From positions 1,798,001 through 1,862,000 of the forward strand of contig NZ_CP022316.1 in the NCBI RefSeq assembly GCF_002216795.1: 64,000 nt of DNA. Direction: 5' to 3'. A program made the position numbers and the translations under genes. Below are positions 18,782 to 27,791 of this stretch, in pieces (position 1 is the first letter of the stretch; each line of letters starts with the position of its first letter). The notes under the pieces are model-generated. The model ran no database searches. It saw only the letters and a list, made by a program, of their open reading frames with translations, and was not told the origin of the DNA. The DNA is from Brachybacterium avium (GTDB taxonomy: Bacteria > Actinomycetota > Actinomycetes > Actinomycetales > Dermabacteraceae).

Positions 18782-19034
18782 ATATCCACATGTTCGTCCA
18801 CATCGTTGTCCACAGCCCATATCACCTGCGTCCACATAGTTGTCCACAGTTGACTGTGGATAGAGGCGTCAGAACTATTCGTGCTGCCGTGGCGGGGATA
18901 GGGCTCTGACCTGCGATGATGCTGGTAGTGAGTGGAATGTCCGATCGCTACGCCCACCACGAGATGAGCGCCCGATTCCCACTACCACACTTTTCTTACG
19001 GTTGTACAGGGCTTTATCCACAAAGTTGCGCACA
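18782..19034. other. DnaA-box cluster, trxB side
   Basis: Six boxes in 82 bp: ATATCCACA 18782-18790, TCGTCCACA 18794-18802, TTGTCCACA 18806-18814 (perfect), GCGTCCACA 18828-18836, TTGTCCACA 18840-18848 (perfect), and CTATCCACA on the minus strand 18855-18863. Further on come TTATCCACA 19014-19022 (perfect) and TTGCGCACA 19026-19034. This is at least as dense as the dnaA-dnaN intergenic region. Confidence 0.75.
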
Positions 19035-19248
19035 CTGTGCATACCCCACTGCCGGCAATGCTCGGTGGCCCGATCGATGACTCTCCTCGTTGCTATCGTC
19101 GGCATTCGGACTGGACCATCGATGATCGCCGGCCGGTGCCGAGGAGCTGTTGCATGAGTGTGGGCACGGCCCGAGGCGCGCTCGTGCTGCGATGCACTTC
19201 TGGTGCTAGAGCATCGGCCCTCCCTACATGAGCGGCTGACCCCAGAGG

Positions 19249-20907
19249 GTTTCTCGTGAAACGCGCCTGTTAGCGTTGTTGGGCTTCTACGGGGAAGATC
19301 CTGGTTTCACGTGAATCGTCGACCTTGACGCCCACGGTATCGGTGCAGCTGACGCGCATTACGCACCCACCGGTCTGCCACGAGAAGCGAAGAGGGCTGT
19401 TCTTCCGAGTTTCACGTGAATCTCACCGTCTCCGCGTGTGCATGCAGCCCGCCACCTCTCGGGTAGAGAATCCTTCGTGCGGAGGTCGATGGGTGCCCAC
19501 CGGATTCTGGAGGATGGTCACGGTAGACGAGGGTTGCACGTGAAACGGCGAGGGATGTGGGCTGTTCTCGCGGCGTACGGTCGGGAAGTCGGATGTCGCG
19601 TTTCCCGTGGAACACTTCCAAGCACTCCTACGATGCATCGGAGTGAGCTTCTTCTACGGGGACATTTGCTGGGACTTATAGCAGCTCTCTCCCCGTCTCA
19701 GACGTTCGAGTCGAAGCCGCCTCGACCGGTGAGGTTATGAGTGTGCAGACGAGCAACAATGTGACCGCAGGCCGACCAAACAGTTCGAACGCCACCCGGT
19801 GTCGCAGCGAGCATTCACAGGCTGGACTCGCACCGGATCCGATGGGGAGGCCTCATGCCTCGCTTTTCGTCCGAGCAGACCCCTATCTGCATCATCGATC
19901 CATTTTCATAAAGAACGCACACACCAGAGAGACATAGCGGGGACACCGGCGAAGAGCCCTACTCGTCAACCGTCAAGCATTGACCCGCTGCCTCTTCAGG
20001 TCACGTCTCATCACGTGGTGATGTTTCGCGTGAAACCTCCTCCGCAATTGGAGCGCTCCCCAGCGCCTACCCGAGGGGATAGGCCATAAAAGTGGTCCGC
20101 ACGCAGTCGCTGACGCGGCGACCCATCGTCTTGCATGATCGTAAAGTTTCCCGTGGAACATCTCTATTCGTGCCGAGCATCAGTCAGCACAGCGCGACTG
20201 CTCCGCGGGCTTCTAGTGGAGGATTGGAGCTTCCCATCGCTCGCCGTCATGTCGATTCAACTCGTCAGGCTCGATCGAGGATTCACGGGAAACGTCCGCT
20301 TCACCTGGAAGCGACAAGGGTCATCTCCCGTGACCCAGCACCGTCGGCTACCGACCCTCTCCCCGTGCCTCACGCGCGGAGAGCGTTCCCATCCTCTGGG
20401 GGCCTGGACGATGCACATAGGGGTTTCACGTTGAACATTCGGTTCTTGCGGCGCGCTGCTCTTTCGTGGCGGAACACTCCCCACCACGCTCCGAGAGAGC
20501 GGAGCTGGTTGCCTCGGGGCTCGTTCCGTCGACGAAGCTGATCTGTCGGGCACGCGCGGCGCAGCTCTGGTGACTGCTCCATCGCAGGAGAGACCGAGGT
20601 TTCCCGTGGAACGCGTCATTGCATCGTCGGCGGCCGACTCTGGGGTTCACTGGAACGGCATGTGTGCGCCTGCAGTTCCGCTCCCAAGTCGACGTTCCAC
20701 GGGAAACGTACGGAAGTAGTGGACTGGATGGCGGAGATCAACGTGTGGAATGGGAAGCGGACGCTTTGCCCCATCTACGTGCTCGTTTCACGGGGAACAT
20801 CAGCGATCGTCTGCCAGTCGGCCGTGTCGAATGCGAACGGAAGTCCTTCATCAGCAATCGGTCGGACCAAGAAGGTCTCCGCCGACGCCTACAGTTTCCC
20901 GTGGAAC
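19249..20907. repeat. parS: Array of 13 (up to 15) parS-like sites
   Basis: 14-mers related to GTTTCACGTGAAAC. One mismatch: 19249-19262 (GTTTCTCGTGAAAC), 19304-19317 and 19409-19422 (GTTTCACGTGAATC), 19533-19546 (GTTGCACGTGAAAC), 20023-20036 (GTTTCGCGTGAAAC). Two mismatches: GTTTCCCGTGGAAC at 19600-19613, 20146-20159, 20599-20612, 20894-20907 and inverted at 20694-20707; GATTCACGGGAAAC 20280-20293; GTTTCACGTTGAAC 20423-20436; GTTTCACGGGGAAC 20785-20798. Weaker: 20644-20656 (one base deleted) and 20298-20312. Spacing is mostly 50-180 bp with one 409-bp gap. parB is adjacent, so these are the likely ParB nucleation sites. Confidence 0.85.
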
Positions 20908-21064
20908 CCGGACTCATCGTGCTGCCGCAGACAGCTAGCGGGACTCTGCGCGGGCATGCGGCCGGCTGGGATTCAGACCGGCAATTGAAGTCATATGCTC
21001 CGAACAGGGCCCGTGCGTGCTTTTGCCACGCACACAATTTGTCACTCCCCGTTGAGAAGACCGG

Positions 21065-21096
21065 ATGTCCACAAGGTTGTGCACATCGGTGGACAA
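21065..21096. other. DnaA-box group, parB side
   Basis: ATGTCCACA 21065-21073, TTGTGCACA 21077-21085, and TTGTCCACC on the minus strand 21088-21096. Three near-consensus boxes in 32 bp close the other end of the parS-like array. Confidence 0.6.
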
Positions 21097-21268
21097 CTTC
21101 GCGATCATGGTTCCCACCAGGCACTATCCTCGCGCGAGTGTCCCCGATCGTGAACTATCCGCACAGCAGGATCCGTTCGATCTGACGCTTGTTGACTTGA
21201 TGTCAGTATCCCGGAACCGGCCGCAATATTTGCGGAACCTCTCGCCATCCCGCGCCCAGCGCACAGCA

Positions 21269-21300
21269 AGAAGGGGACCCGCCTGAACGGATCCCCTCCT
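21269..21300 (-). terminator. Terminator of the parAB operon
   Basis: On the minus strand GGGGATCCG pairs with CGGGTCCCC around a TTCAGG loop (one internal mismatch), followed by TTCTTG, about 20-30 bases after the parB stop. Confidence 0.7.
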
Positions 21301-21317
21301 GGTGGTGCACAGCGATG

Positions 21318-23237
21318 TCACTCCTCGGAACTGGAGTCTCCTGCGGCGAAGGGCAGGTCCAAGCCCATGTTCTCCACGAGCCGCTCAAGATCCTCGAGAT
21401 TCGTGAATTCGAGGGTGACACGCCCCTTGCGCTTTCCGACGTCGATACGCACCGGTGCTTCCAGACGGTTGGACAGTCGGCTGGTCAGATCCACGACATG
21501 CGGATCGTAGGTGCTGCGTCGCACCGTGCGCGTGGCTGGCTGCTGGCCCCCACGGGCGACAAGACGTTCCACGGCACGCACGCTCAGGCCCTCCTGCACG
21601 ATGCGCTGGGCGAGCTCCTCCATCAGCCGAGGATCATCGAGCGAGAGGAGCGCACGGGCATGACCCGCGCTGATCGCACCGCTGGCCAGCCTGCGCTGGA
21701 CGAGGGCCGGCAGGCGCAGGAGGCGCAGGGTGTTCGTGATCTGCGGTCGCGAGCGCCCGATCCGGTCACCGAGCTCGTCCTGGGTGCAGCCGAAATCCTC
21801 GAGCAGCTGCTGGTAGGCGTTGGCCTCTTCGAGCGGATTCAGCTGGCTGCGGTGGAGGTTCTCCAGCAGGGCATCGCGCAGCAGATCATCATCGCTGGTC
21901 TCACGGATGATCGCCGGGATCGAGAGCAGACCGGCCCGGCGTGCGGCTCTCCATCGCCGTTCGCCCATGACCAGCTCGAAGGACTCCCCGTCCTCGGTGA
22001 CCGGGATCGGGCGCACGACCACGGGCTGCAGGACTCCGACCTCGCGCAGCGAGTGGGCGAGCTCGTCGAGCTCGTCGTCGTCGAACATCGTGCGAGGGTT
22101 GCGGGGGTTTTCCCGCACCTCGTGGATGGGGATCTCCGCGAACTCGGCGCCCGGCACGCTCACCAGCCCGCGGTCGTGAGAGGAGTCCTGCACCGGTGCG
22201 TCGGCCTCGGCAGAAGTCTGCGGGGACGGCTGCGGCTCCGGTGCGCGTGGTGCGGTCTCCTCCGCCTCATCGGGGGCGGCGAGGGGCTCGGGGATCCGGG
22301 CGGCGGTCGGGGTCACCGGTTCGACGTCCACGACCGGGCTGTCCTCGTGCCGTTCGCCGCGGTCTGCCGCCGGGGCCTTCGTGGTAGCCGAAACGCTGTC
22401 CGCAGGCGGTGCTGTGGCCGACGGAGCCTCCACCTCGGCGTCTGCGGGCTCTGCTGCATGAGGCGCGGACGAGACGGGCTCCGGCGCGGCGGGCGTCGAT
22501 TCCGGCGCCGGCTCCGCAGACGAGGAGCGGGGTGGTGCCGTCGTGGCGGTCGTCTGCTCGATCGACGGGGACGTCTCGGCAGCCGGTGCCTCGGTCTTCT
22601 CGGTCCCGGTGCTGCTGGATCCCGTCGTCGGCGGCTGCGGGGTCTTCGTGGCCGGAGCCTTCGGTGCGGAAGTCTTCTCCGCAGGGGTGGTCTTGGCGGG
22701 GGAGGTCTTCGCGGGGGTCTTCTTCGCAGGAGTCTTCTTCGCTGCGGTCTTGGTCGTTGACGCCTTGCTCTCCGACGTCGTCGTCGAGTCCTTCGCTGCC
22801 GACGCGGCGGATCGCTTGGACCCGCTCCTGGCGGCCGGGCTCTTCGAGGCGCGAGTACCAGTAGCGGGCGACGGGGCAGGATCCGCAGCGGGCGTCTTCT
22901 GCGTGCTCTGGCTCGCCGACCGGTCGGAGACGGCGCCGGTCCCGGAGGTGCGGCGTCCCGTTGTGCTGCCGGAGCGGCCTCGCCGCTCAGCAGCCGCACG
23001 GGCCATACCGGTGGCGAGATCGCGGGCACCTGCCCGCTCGCGCTGAGCATTCTCCTCGTCGCGCGTGGCCTTCTCCCCGGAGAAGAACATATCCACCGGC
23101 CGGGTGCTCCCGGGCTCGCCGCTCGGGCTCGACGCCGACTGCGTGCGCGTACGAAGCTCCTGCTCAGGCGCAGGGGTCGAGCCGGCGCCCGGGATCAGGG
23201 CACCCAGTCCTCGACCGAGTCCTCGCTTCTGCGTCAT
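21318..23237 (-). CDS. parB: Chromosome-partitioning protein ParB with a very long disordered insertion
   Basis: 639 residues, against roughly 300-380 in most Actinobacteria. The N-terminal tag RGLGRGLGALIP (5-16) should contact ParA. Residues about 20-365 are low-complexity: a basic part (81-190) with Lys/Ala/Pro repeats (AAKKTPAKKTPAK, 165-177), then an acidic Pro/Ala/Thr part. The conserved core follows: IHEVRENPRNPR (371-382), CTP-binding GERRWRAARR (425-434) and ENLHR (459-463), the helix-turn-helix TQDELGDRIGRSRPQITNTL (485-504), and a C-terminal dimerisation domain. It loads on parS as a CTP-dependent clamp. Start ATG 23237 precedes the conserved tag. Confidence 0.95.
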   Translation of the reverse strand: MTQKRGLGRGLGALIPGAGSTPAPEQELRTRTQSASSPSGEPGSTRPVDMFFSGEKATRDEENAQRERAGARDLATGMARAAAERRGRSGSTTGRRTSGTGAVSDRSASQSTQKTPAADPAPSPATGTRASKSPAARSGSKRSAASAAKDSTTTSESKASTTKTAAKKTPAKKTPAKTSPAKTTPAEKTSAPKAPATKTPQPPTTGSSSTGTEKTEAPAAETSPSIEQTTATTAPPRSSSAEPAPESTPAAPEPVSSAPHAAEPADAEVEAPSATAPPADSVSATTKAPAADRGERHEDSPVVDVEPVTPTAARIPEPLAAPDEAEETAPRAPEPQPSPQTSAEADAPVQDSSHDRGLVSVPGAEFAEIPIHEVRENPRNPRTMFDDDELDELAHSLREVGVLQPVVVRPIPVTEDGESFELVMGERRWRAARRAGLLSIPAIIRETSDDDLLRDALLENLHRSQLNPLEEANAYQQLLEDFGCTQDELGDRIGRSRPQITNTLRLLRLPALVQRRLASGAISAGHARALLSLDDPRLMEELAQRIVQEGLSVRAVERLVARGGQQPATRTVRRSTYDPHVVDLTSRLSNRLEAPVRIDVGKRKGRVTLEFTNLEDLERLVENMGLDLPFAAGDSSSEE

Positions 23238-23325
23238 GGCCGTTGTCCTTCCGAGAAATGTCGTCGCCGTCGAGGGGTCCAGAGGTCCCGCATGCACCAT
23301 CGCGTCAAGGATCCGTGGAACGGAG

Positions 23326-24249
23326 TCAGGGGGCGGAGCGGGAATTCAGTTCATGAGCTGCTGCACGATACGCGAGCGCGCCGCTCGAGCTCGGATCGTA
23401 GGTCAGCACCGTCTGGCCGTAGCTCGGTGCCTCCGAGATCCGCACCGAGCGCGGGATCGAGGTCTGCAGCGTCTGTTCGGGGAAGTGATCGCGGACGTCC
23501 TGGGCGACCTGCGCGGCCAGGCGGGTCCGGGCGTCGTACATCGTGAGCATGATCGTGGAGACCACCAGGTCAGGGTTCAGATGCTGGCGGATCAGGTCGA
23601 TGTTGTTCAGCAGCAGCGAGAGGCCCTCGAGCGCGTAGTACTCGGCCTGGATCGGGATCAGCACCTCGCGGGCGGCGACCAGGGCGTTGACCGTCAGCAG
23701 CCCGAGGGAGGGCGGGCAGTCGATCAGCACGTAGTCCAGGGGTTCCATCCCCTGCTGAGCGCGGTCCTCGAGATGGTCGCGGATCGCATTGCGCAGCCGG
23801 TTCTCGCGGGCCACCAGCGAGACCAGCTCGATCTCGGCACCGGAGAGGTTGATGGTGGCCGGGGCGCAGAACAGGCCCTTCATCTCGGGGACCTGCTGCA
23901 CCACCTCGGTCAGCGGCGCGGACTCCACCAGCACCTCGTACATGCTGGGGACCTCGGCGTGATGCTCGATGTTCAGCGCGGTGGAGGTGTTCCCCTGCGG
24001 ATCCGCATCGATCACCAGCACGTTCAGACCGCCCATGGACAGCGCGGCGGCGACGTTCACGGTGGTGGAGGTCTTGCCGACCCCACCCTTCTGATTGGCC
24101 ACGGTGATGATCCGGGTCTCGCCAGAGCGCGGGAACTCGAGGCCCTCGAGCTTCTTCCTGCGGGCGTGATCCCGGGTGAGCTCTCGCATCAGCGGGGTGT
24201 CTTCCATCGCGCCGCGCTCCGGGGAGGAATCATCGCGCTGTTCAGCCAC
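23326..24249 (-). CDS. parA: Chromosome-partitioning ATPase ParA
   Basis: 307 residues. The deviant Walker A box KGGVGKT (54-60) within ITVANQKGGVGKTSTTVNVA, DADPQGNTSTALN, and the Walker B-like VLIDCPPSLGLLTVNAL are diagnostic for ParA/Soj. It forms ATP dimers on DNA and moves ParB-parS complexes apart after origin duplication. The GTG at 24249-24247 overlaps the end of rsmG and follows the purine-rich GGAAGGGAG; an internal ATG 14 codons later is a possible alternative. parB follows 88 bases downstream on the same strand. Confidence 0.95.
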   Translation of the reverse strand: MAEQRDDSSPERGAMEDTPLMRELTRDHARRKKLEGLEFPRSGETRIITVANQKGGVGKTSTTVNVAAALSMGGLNVLVIDADPQGNTSTALNIEHHAEVPSMYEVLVESAPLTEVVQQVPEMKGLFCAPATINLSGAEIELVSLVARENRLRNAIRDHLEDRAQQGMEPLDYVLIDCPPSLGLLTVNALVAAREVLIPIQAEYYALEGLSLLLNNIDLIRQHLNPDLVVSTIMLTMYDARTRLAAQVAQDVRDHFPEQTLQTSIPRSVRISEAPSYGQTVLTYDPSSSGALAYRAAAHELNSRSAP

Positions 24250-24916
24250 GTGCGTCTCCCTTCCTGGTCGCCTTCGCACGGCGACGCACTTGGACCACTG
24301 TAGTGGGAACCTCGACCTCTCCCGTCCCGTACAGCGAGATGGTGGGATCCTCGCCTCCGAGCCGGGCCAGGGCCTTCTGTGCCTTCTCGACTTCGTCCGC
24401 CGCCGAGGAGCCCTTCATGGCCAGCAGCGAACCACCATCGGCCACCAGGGGCAGCGTCCAGCGGGCCAGCTTGTCCAGGGCCGCGACGGCGCGAGCGGTC
24501 ACCACGTCGAAGCTGCGCCGGCCGTGCAGGTCCTCCGCCCGGGTCCGCAGCACCTCGAGGCCGAGACCCAGCTCGGCATCGACCTCCTCGAGCCAGCTGG
24601 TGCGACGCTGCATCGTCTCGATCAGGGTGACCTGCAGGTGCGGGCGCGCGATCGCGATCACCACACCGGGCAGGCCGGCCCCTGAGCCGACGTCGGCGAG
24701 GGTGGAGACGGAATGGTCAAGAGCATCGATCGCGTCGACCATCAGCGCGCAGTTGAGCAGGTGCCGTTCCCAGAGCCGATCGACCTCGCGCGGGCCGATC
24801 AGGCCGCGCTCGGGCCCCTGCTCGGCCAGCATCGCGACGTAGCGCTCGGCGAGCTCGAGGCGGTCTCCGAAGAGACGCTCGGCCGTCGGGCGCAGGGTGT
24901 CGGGCAGAGGGTGCAT
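24242..24916 (-). CDS. rsmG: 16S rRNA (guanine-N7) methyltransferase RsmG
   Basis: 224 residues. The SAM-binding motif ADVGSGAGLPGVVIAIARP and the upstream LWERHLLNCALM (RHLLNS-type motif) identify RsmG/GidB, which methylates G527 of 16S rRNA. VTARAVAALDKL is the usual catalytic-side segment. It sits between jag and parA, its standard place near the origin. Nothing unusual in length or motifs. Overlaps the parA start. Confidence 0.95.
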   Translation of the reverse strand: MHPLPDTLRPTAERLFGDRLELAERYVAMLAEQGPERGLIGPREVDRLWERHLLNCALMVDAIDALDHSVSTLADVGSGAGLPGVVIAIARPHLQVTLIETMQRRTSWLEEVDAELGLGLEVLRTRAEDLHGRRSFDVVTARAVAALDKLARWTLPLVADGGSLLAMKGSSAADEVEKAQKALARLGGEDPTISLYGTGEVEVPTTVVQVRRRAKATRKGDARG

Positions 24917-24924
24917 GGCGGGCC

Positions 24925-25686
24925 TCAGGATGCCGGGTAGATCACGACGTGGCGGTTCTTGCCGTCACCGTCGGACTCCGAACGCAGTCCCTCGCGCTTG
25001 GCGACGTCATGGACGACCTTGCGCTCGAAGGGGTTCATCGCCCGCATCGGCACCGGGGCTCCGGCCTCCTTCGCCTCGGCGATCGCCGTCTCGGCGAGCT
25101 CCTCGAGGTTGCTCTTGTGCTCGGCGCGGAAGCCGCCGATGTCCAGCATCAGTCGGGACCGCTGCCCGGTGCGGGTCTGCACGGCCAGTCGCGCGAGTTC
25201 CTGAAGGGCATCGAGGAGTTCGCCCTTGGGTCGGTTCAGACGGGCGAGCTTATCCGCCCCGCGGATCTCCACGGAGGCGCGGTCGCCGTCCACGTCGATG
25301 TCCATATCGCCGTCCAGATCGGTGATGTCCAGCAGCTCCTCGAGGTAGTCGGCAGCGATGTCGCCCTCCTCCTCGAGGCGTCGCACCCGCTCCTCGGCGG
25401 ACTCCTCGGAGACCGGCTCATCGTCGCCCTCCGACGGTGCGTCCGACGCGGATGCGGCCGACGAGGTGGTGTCCTCAGCCGCCACGGCATCTTCGGGCGC
25501 TGCCTCGGCGGCCGCCTCGTCGGCCGGCTCGGCGGCCACCGCTGCCTCCGACTCCGCCGATGCCGATGCAGCCGTCTGCGCCGTCTCGGCCGGCTCGGGC
25601 GTCTGTGCCGTCTCGGTCTCGAAGTGCTGCTGCGAGCTGCTGTCCTCCGCCGCGGTGGGAGCAGGCGTGCCGTCGTTGACGTTCAT
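24925..25686 (-). CDS. jag: RNA-binding protein Jag/KhpB
   Basis: 253 residues. Residues 1-100 are an acidic Ala/Glu/Ser-rich tail. The folded part has a KH-like domain (about 150-185, LLDALQELARLAVQTRTGQR) and a C-terminal R3H domain (about 190-253) with the core MNPFERKVVHDVAKREGL. The KhpB family binds RNA and affects cell division and envelope functions. It lies between rsmG and yidC, its usual place. The Jag N-terminal domain seems replaced by the acidic tail. Confidence 0.9.
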   Translation of the reverse strand: MNVNDGTPAPTAAEDSSSQQHFETETAQTPEPAETAQTAASASAESEAAVAAEPADEAAAEAAPEDAVAAEDTTSSAASASDAPSEGDDEPVSEESAEERVRRLEEEGDIAADYLEELLDITDLDGDMDIDVDGDRASVEIRGADKLARLNRPKGELLDALQELARLAVQTRTGQRSRLMLDIGGFRAEHKSNLEELAETAIAEAKEAGAPVPMRAMNPFERKVVHDVAKREGLRSESDGDGKNRHVVIYPAS

Positions 25687-25753
25687 TCGGTCCTCCGGGG
25701 AATCCTGGGATGAGGGGATGCGCCCGGGAGCGGCTGTGCTCCCGGGAGCCAGG

Positions 25754-26856
25754 TCACTTCTTGCGCTTCTTCTTCGCGCCCTTGTTCAGAGCGCTCGAAC
25801 CTCGTGCCGGCGGCTTCGGCGCTTCACCGGCGGCCTCCTGGGCTCGGCGGCGCTCCTCGGCGGCCTTCGCACGCAGCTCCCGGGCCTGCTCGAGCTTCTC
25901 CTCGTCGGAGAGCTTCTTGCCGCCCTTGCTCTTGGAGGGCTGGACGCGGATCGGAGCCTCGGGCTCCGGCTCGGCGGAGACCGTCTTCGGCGGGGTGAAG
26001 TCGAGCGGCTCCAGGCCCTTCTTCTCGCGCTTGGCGTTGACACGCGCGTGGCGCTCCTTCTCCGCGGCGGAACCGGGGGTGGGAGCTGCGCTGATGACGA
26101 TGTACTGCTGGACGAAGGTCCAGATGTTGGTGGTGAGCCAGTAGATGAGCACACCGATCGGCATGCCCGGCCCCGTGATCACGTAGATGAACGGGAGCAT
26201 GTACAGCATCATCTTCTGCGTGCTGGCCATGGGGCCCTCGAGGGCCGTCTTGGGCATGTTCTTCATGGTCAGGGACTTCTGGGTGAAGAAGGTGACCCCG
26301 GACATGCAGGCGATGATGACCCCGGCGATGATCTTGGTGGTGATCCCACCGTCCCCGGAGTTGATGAAGCTGTTGGCGATGGTGACATCACCGAAGAACG
26401 TGGATTCCGAGGCGCTCCTGGCGAGCTGCTCGGTCAGCGGGCCGAAGTCCGTGCCCCGGCGGCCTCGGGCAGCTTGTAGAACAGCACCCGGAACAGGCCG
26501 AAGAAGATCGGCATCTGCAGCAGCATCGGCAGGCACGAGGAGAACGGGCTGGCACCCGCCTCCTTGTAGATGGCCATGGTCTCCTCGGCCATCTTCGCGC
26601 GGGAGTCCGAGTCGGTCTTCCCCTTGTACTTCTTCTGCACCGCCTGCAGCTCGGGCGAGACCATCTGCATCGCCCGCGAGGCGCGGATCTGGCGCACGAA
26701 CAACGGGATGATCAGGGTACGGACCACGACGGTCAGACCCATGATGGACAGCACCCAGGTGAGACCGGAGTCCGGAGCCAAGAAGGCGGACAGCAGCGCA
26801 TGGAACTTCACCATGAGCCATGCGACGGCCCACTCGATGGGATACAGGGGATTCAT
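25754..26856 (-). CDS. yidC: Membrane protein insertase YidC/Oxa1 (one-base frameshift)
   Basis: Reconstructed 367 residues. The N-part starts MNPLYPIEWAVAWLMVKFHA at ATG 26856 and contains the YidC core WVLSIMGLTVVVRTLIIPLF, QKKYKG and the helix LLQMPIFFGLFRVLFY. The frame breaks at the C run 26454-26457; one extra base joins LPEAAGG to TDFGPLTEQLA. The C-part has the last three helices and a long basic tail (RARVNAKREKKGLEPL and a Lys-rich end), typical of actinobacterial YidC. It inserts membrane proteins and is essential, so the frameshift is probably an error. It lies between yidD and jag. Confidence 0.92.
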
Positions 26857-26941
26857 CGGCCTGGTCTTCCTGCCGCACGGATGCGCATGTCGTTCATGCG
26901 AGGTGCCGGCTGTGGTCGGGAGTCTTGGACAAGAGTAGGCC

Positions 26942-27247
26942 CTAGGGGGCCGGGCGCCGCAGTCGGCGTGGATTCCTCCACATGCCGGGGGCGGGCACCG
27001 GATCCAGCCCCCCACGGGTGAAGGGGTTGCAGCGCAGGATCCGCCAGCAGGTGAGCAGGAAACCCTTCACGGCACCATGCACCCGCAGGGCGTCCATGCC
27101 GTACTGGGAGCACACCGGGTCATACCGGCAGGCCGGCGGGGTGTATGGGGAGATCCCCACCTGATAGCCGCGCACCGGCAGCATCAGCAGCCGGCGCGGC
27201 AGACGACGGAGCGCCCAGAACGGTCCATGTCCGGACCTGGATCTCAT
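26942..27247 (-). CDS. yidD: Membrane protein insertion efficiency factor YidD
   Basis: 101 residues. The core [20 protein letters not shown] followed by [16 protein letters not shown] and the ending [17 protein letters not shown] match YidD (YPxSP...CRFxPTCS). It assists YidC-dependent insertion at the membrane. Its ATG overlaps the rnpA stop (ATGA), so the two are co-translated. Confidence 0.93.
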   Translation of the reverse strand: MRSRSGHGPFWALRRLPRRLLMLPVRGYQVGISPYTPPACRYDPVCSQYGMDALRVHGAVKGFLLTCWRILRCNPFTRGGLDPVPAPGMWRNPRRLRRPAP

Positions 27248-27612
27248 CGAGCGCCCTCGGTGCGCCGGGCGAGCTTGCGCTCGGCGGTCTCCAGCCCGGT
27301 GTCGACGTCGGCCCGAAGAGCGGCGAACGGCTGCTCGTCGATGCCCGGCAGGGCCCGCAGCACGAGTGCCGAGCCCGGCGGCATCGTCGCCAGGCGCGGC
27401 CGGATGATCTCTCGCAGCCGCCGGGTGACGCGATTGCGCACCACGGCGTTGCCGATCTTCTTGGACACGACAAATCCCACGCGGGGTGCTTCTCCTCCCT
27501 GCGTCAGCAGGGTGAGGTGCACGACCACGTGGGATCGGGCGCTGCGCACACCGCCACGGGTGACAGCACGGAACTCGTCACCGGTGTGGAGCCGGTGGCG
27601 GGACCAGGTCAC
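27244..27612 (-). CDS. rnpA: Ribonuclease P protein component
   Basis: 122 residues. [20 protein letters not shown] followed by RRLREIIR is the RnpA signature (the RNR box). RnpA is the protein partner of the RNase P RNA that trims tRNA 5' ends. The GTG at 27612-27610 is chosen because rpmH ends 41 bases upstream and the family start ([14 protein letters not shown]) follows directly; the longer upstream frame overlaps rpmH and is implausible. Confidence 0.93.
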   Translation of the reverse strand: MTWSRHRLHTGDEFRAVTRGGVRSARSHVVVHLTLLTQGGEAPRVGFVVSKKIGNAVVRNRVTRRLREIIRPRLATMPPGSALVLRALPGIDEQPFAALRADVDTGLETAERKLARRTEGAR

Positions 27613-27653
27613 GGCGCCACGGGAGCTGTGCCGCGGATCGTCTCGGGACCGCC

Positions 27654-27791
27654 TCAGGCGGAGAGCTCGGCGCGGCCCTTGGAACGACGGGCGTTCAGGA
27701 TGGAGCGGCCGGCGCGGGTGCGCATGCGGGCGCGGAAGCCGTGCTTCTTGGCGCGACGACGGATGTTCGGCTGGAACGTGCGCTTGCTCAT
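27654..27791 (-). CDS. rpmH: 50S ribosomal protein L34
   Basis: 45 residues, the normal size: [20 protein letters not shown] and then [20 protein letters not shown]. It is the first gene of the rpmH-rnpA-yidD-yidC-jag-rsmG-parA-parB strand, with a clear promoter at 27973-28001. Confidence 0.97.
   Translation of the reverse strand: MSKRTFQPNIRRRAKKHGFRARMRTRAGRSILNARRSKGRAELSA

Larger units (their letters stand above)
18671..21317. other. 2.6-kb gene-free region: parS-like array with flanking DnaA boxes
   Basis: No credible protein gene: open frames here are short, lack ribosome binding sites and change frame through the parS-like repeats. AT content is visibly higher than in neighbouring genes. 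The stretch contains a DnaA-box cluster (18782-19034), the parS-like array (19249-20907), a second small DnaA-box group (21065-21096) and the parB terminator (21269-21300). It is probably a centromere and part of the origin region. Confidence 0.8.

Noticed and set aside
19249-20907. Possible CRISPR array
   Set aside because: The repeats are 14-bp near-palindromes with variable spacing of about 50-180 bp, both orientations occur, and no cas gene is near. They fit parS.
20092-21185. Possible small proteins of 149 and 188 residues in the trxB-parB gap
   Set aside because: No ribosome binding sites, no homology-like motifs, and repeated peptides such as VSRGT come from translating the parS-like repeats.
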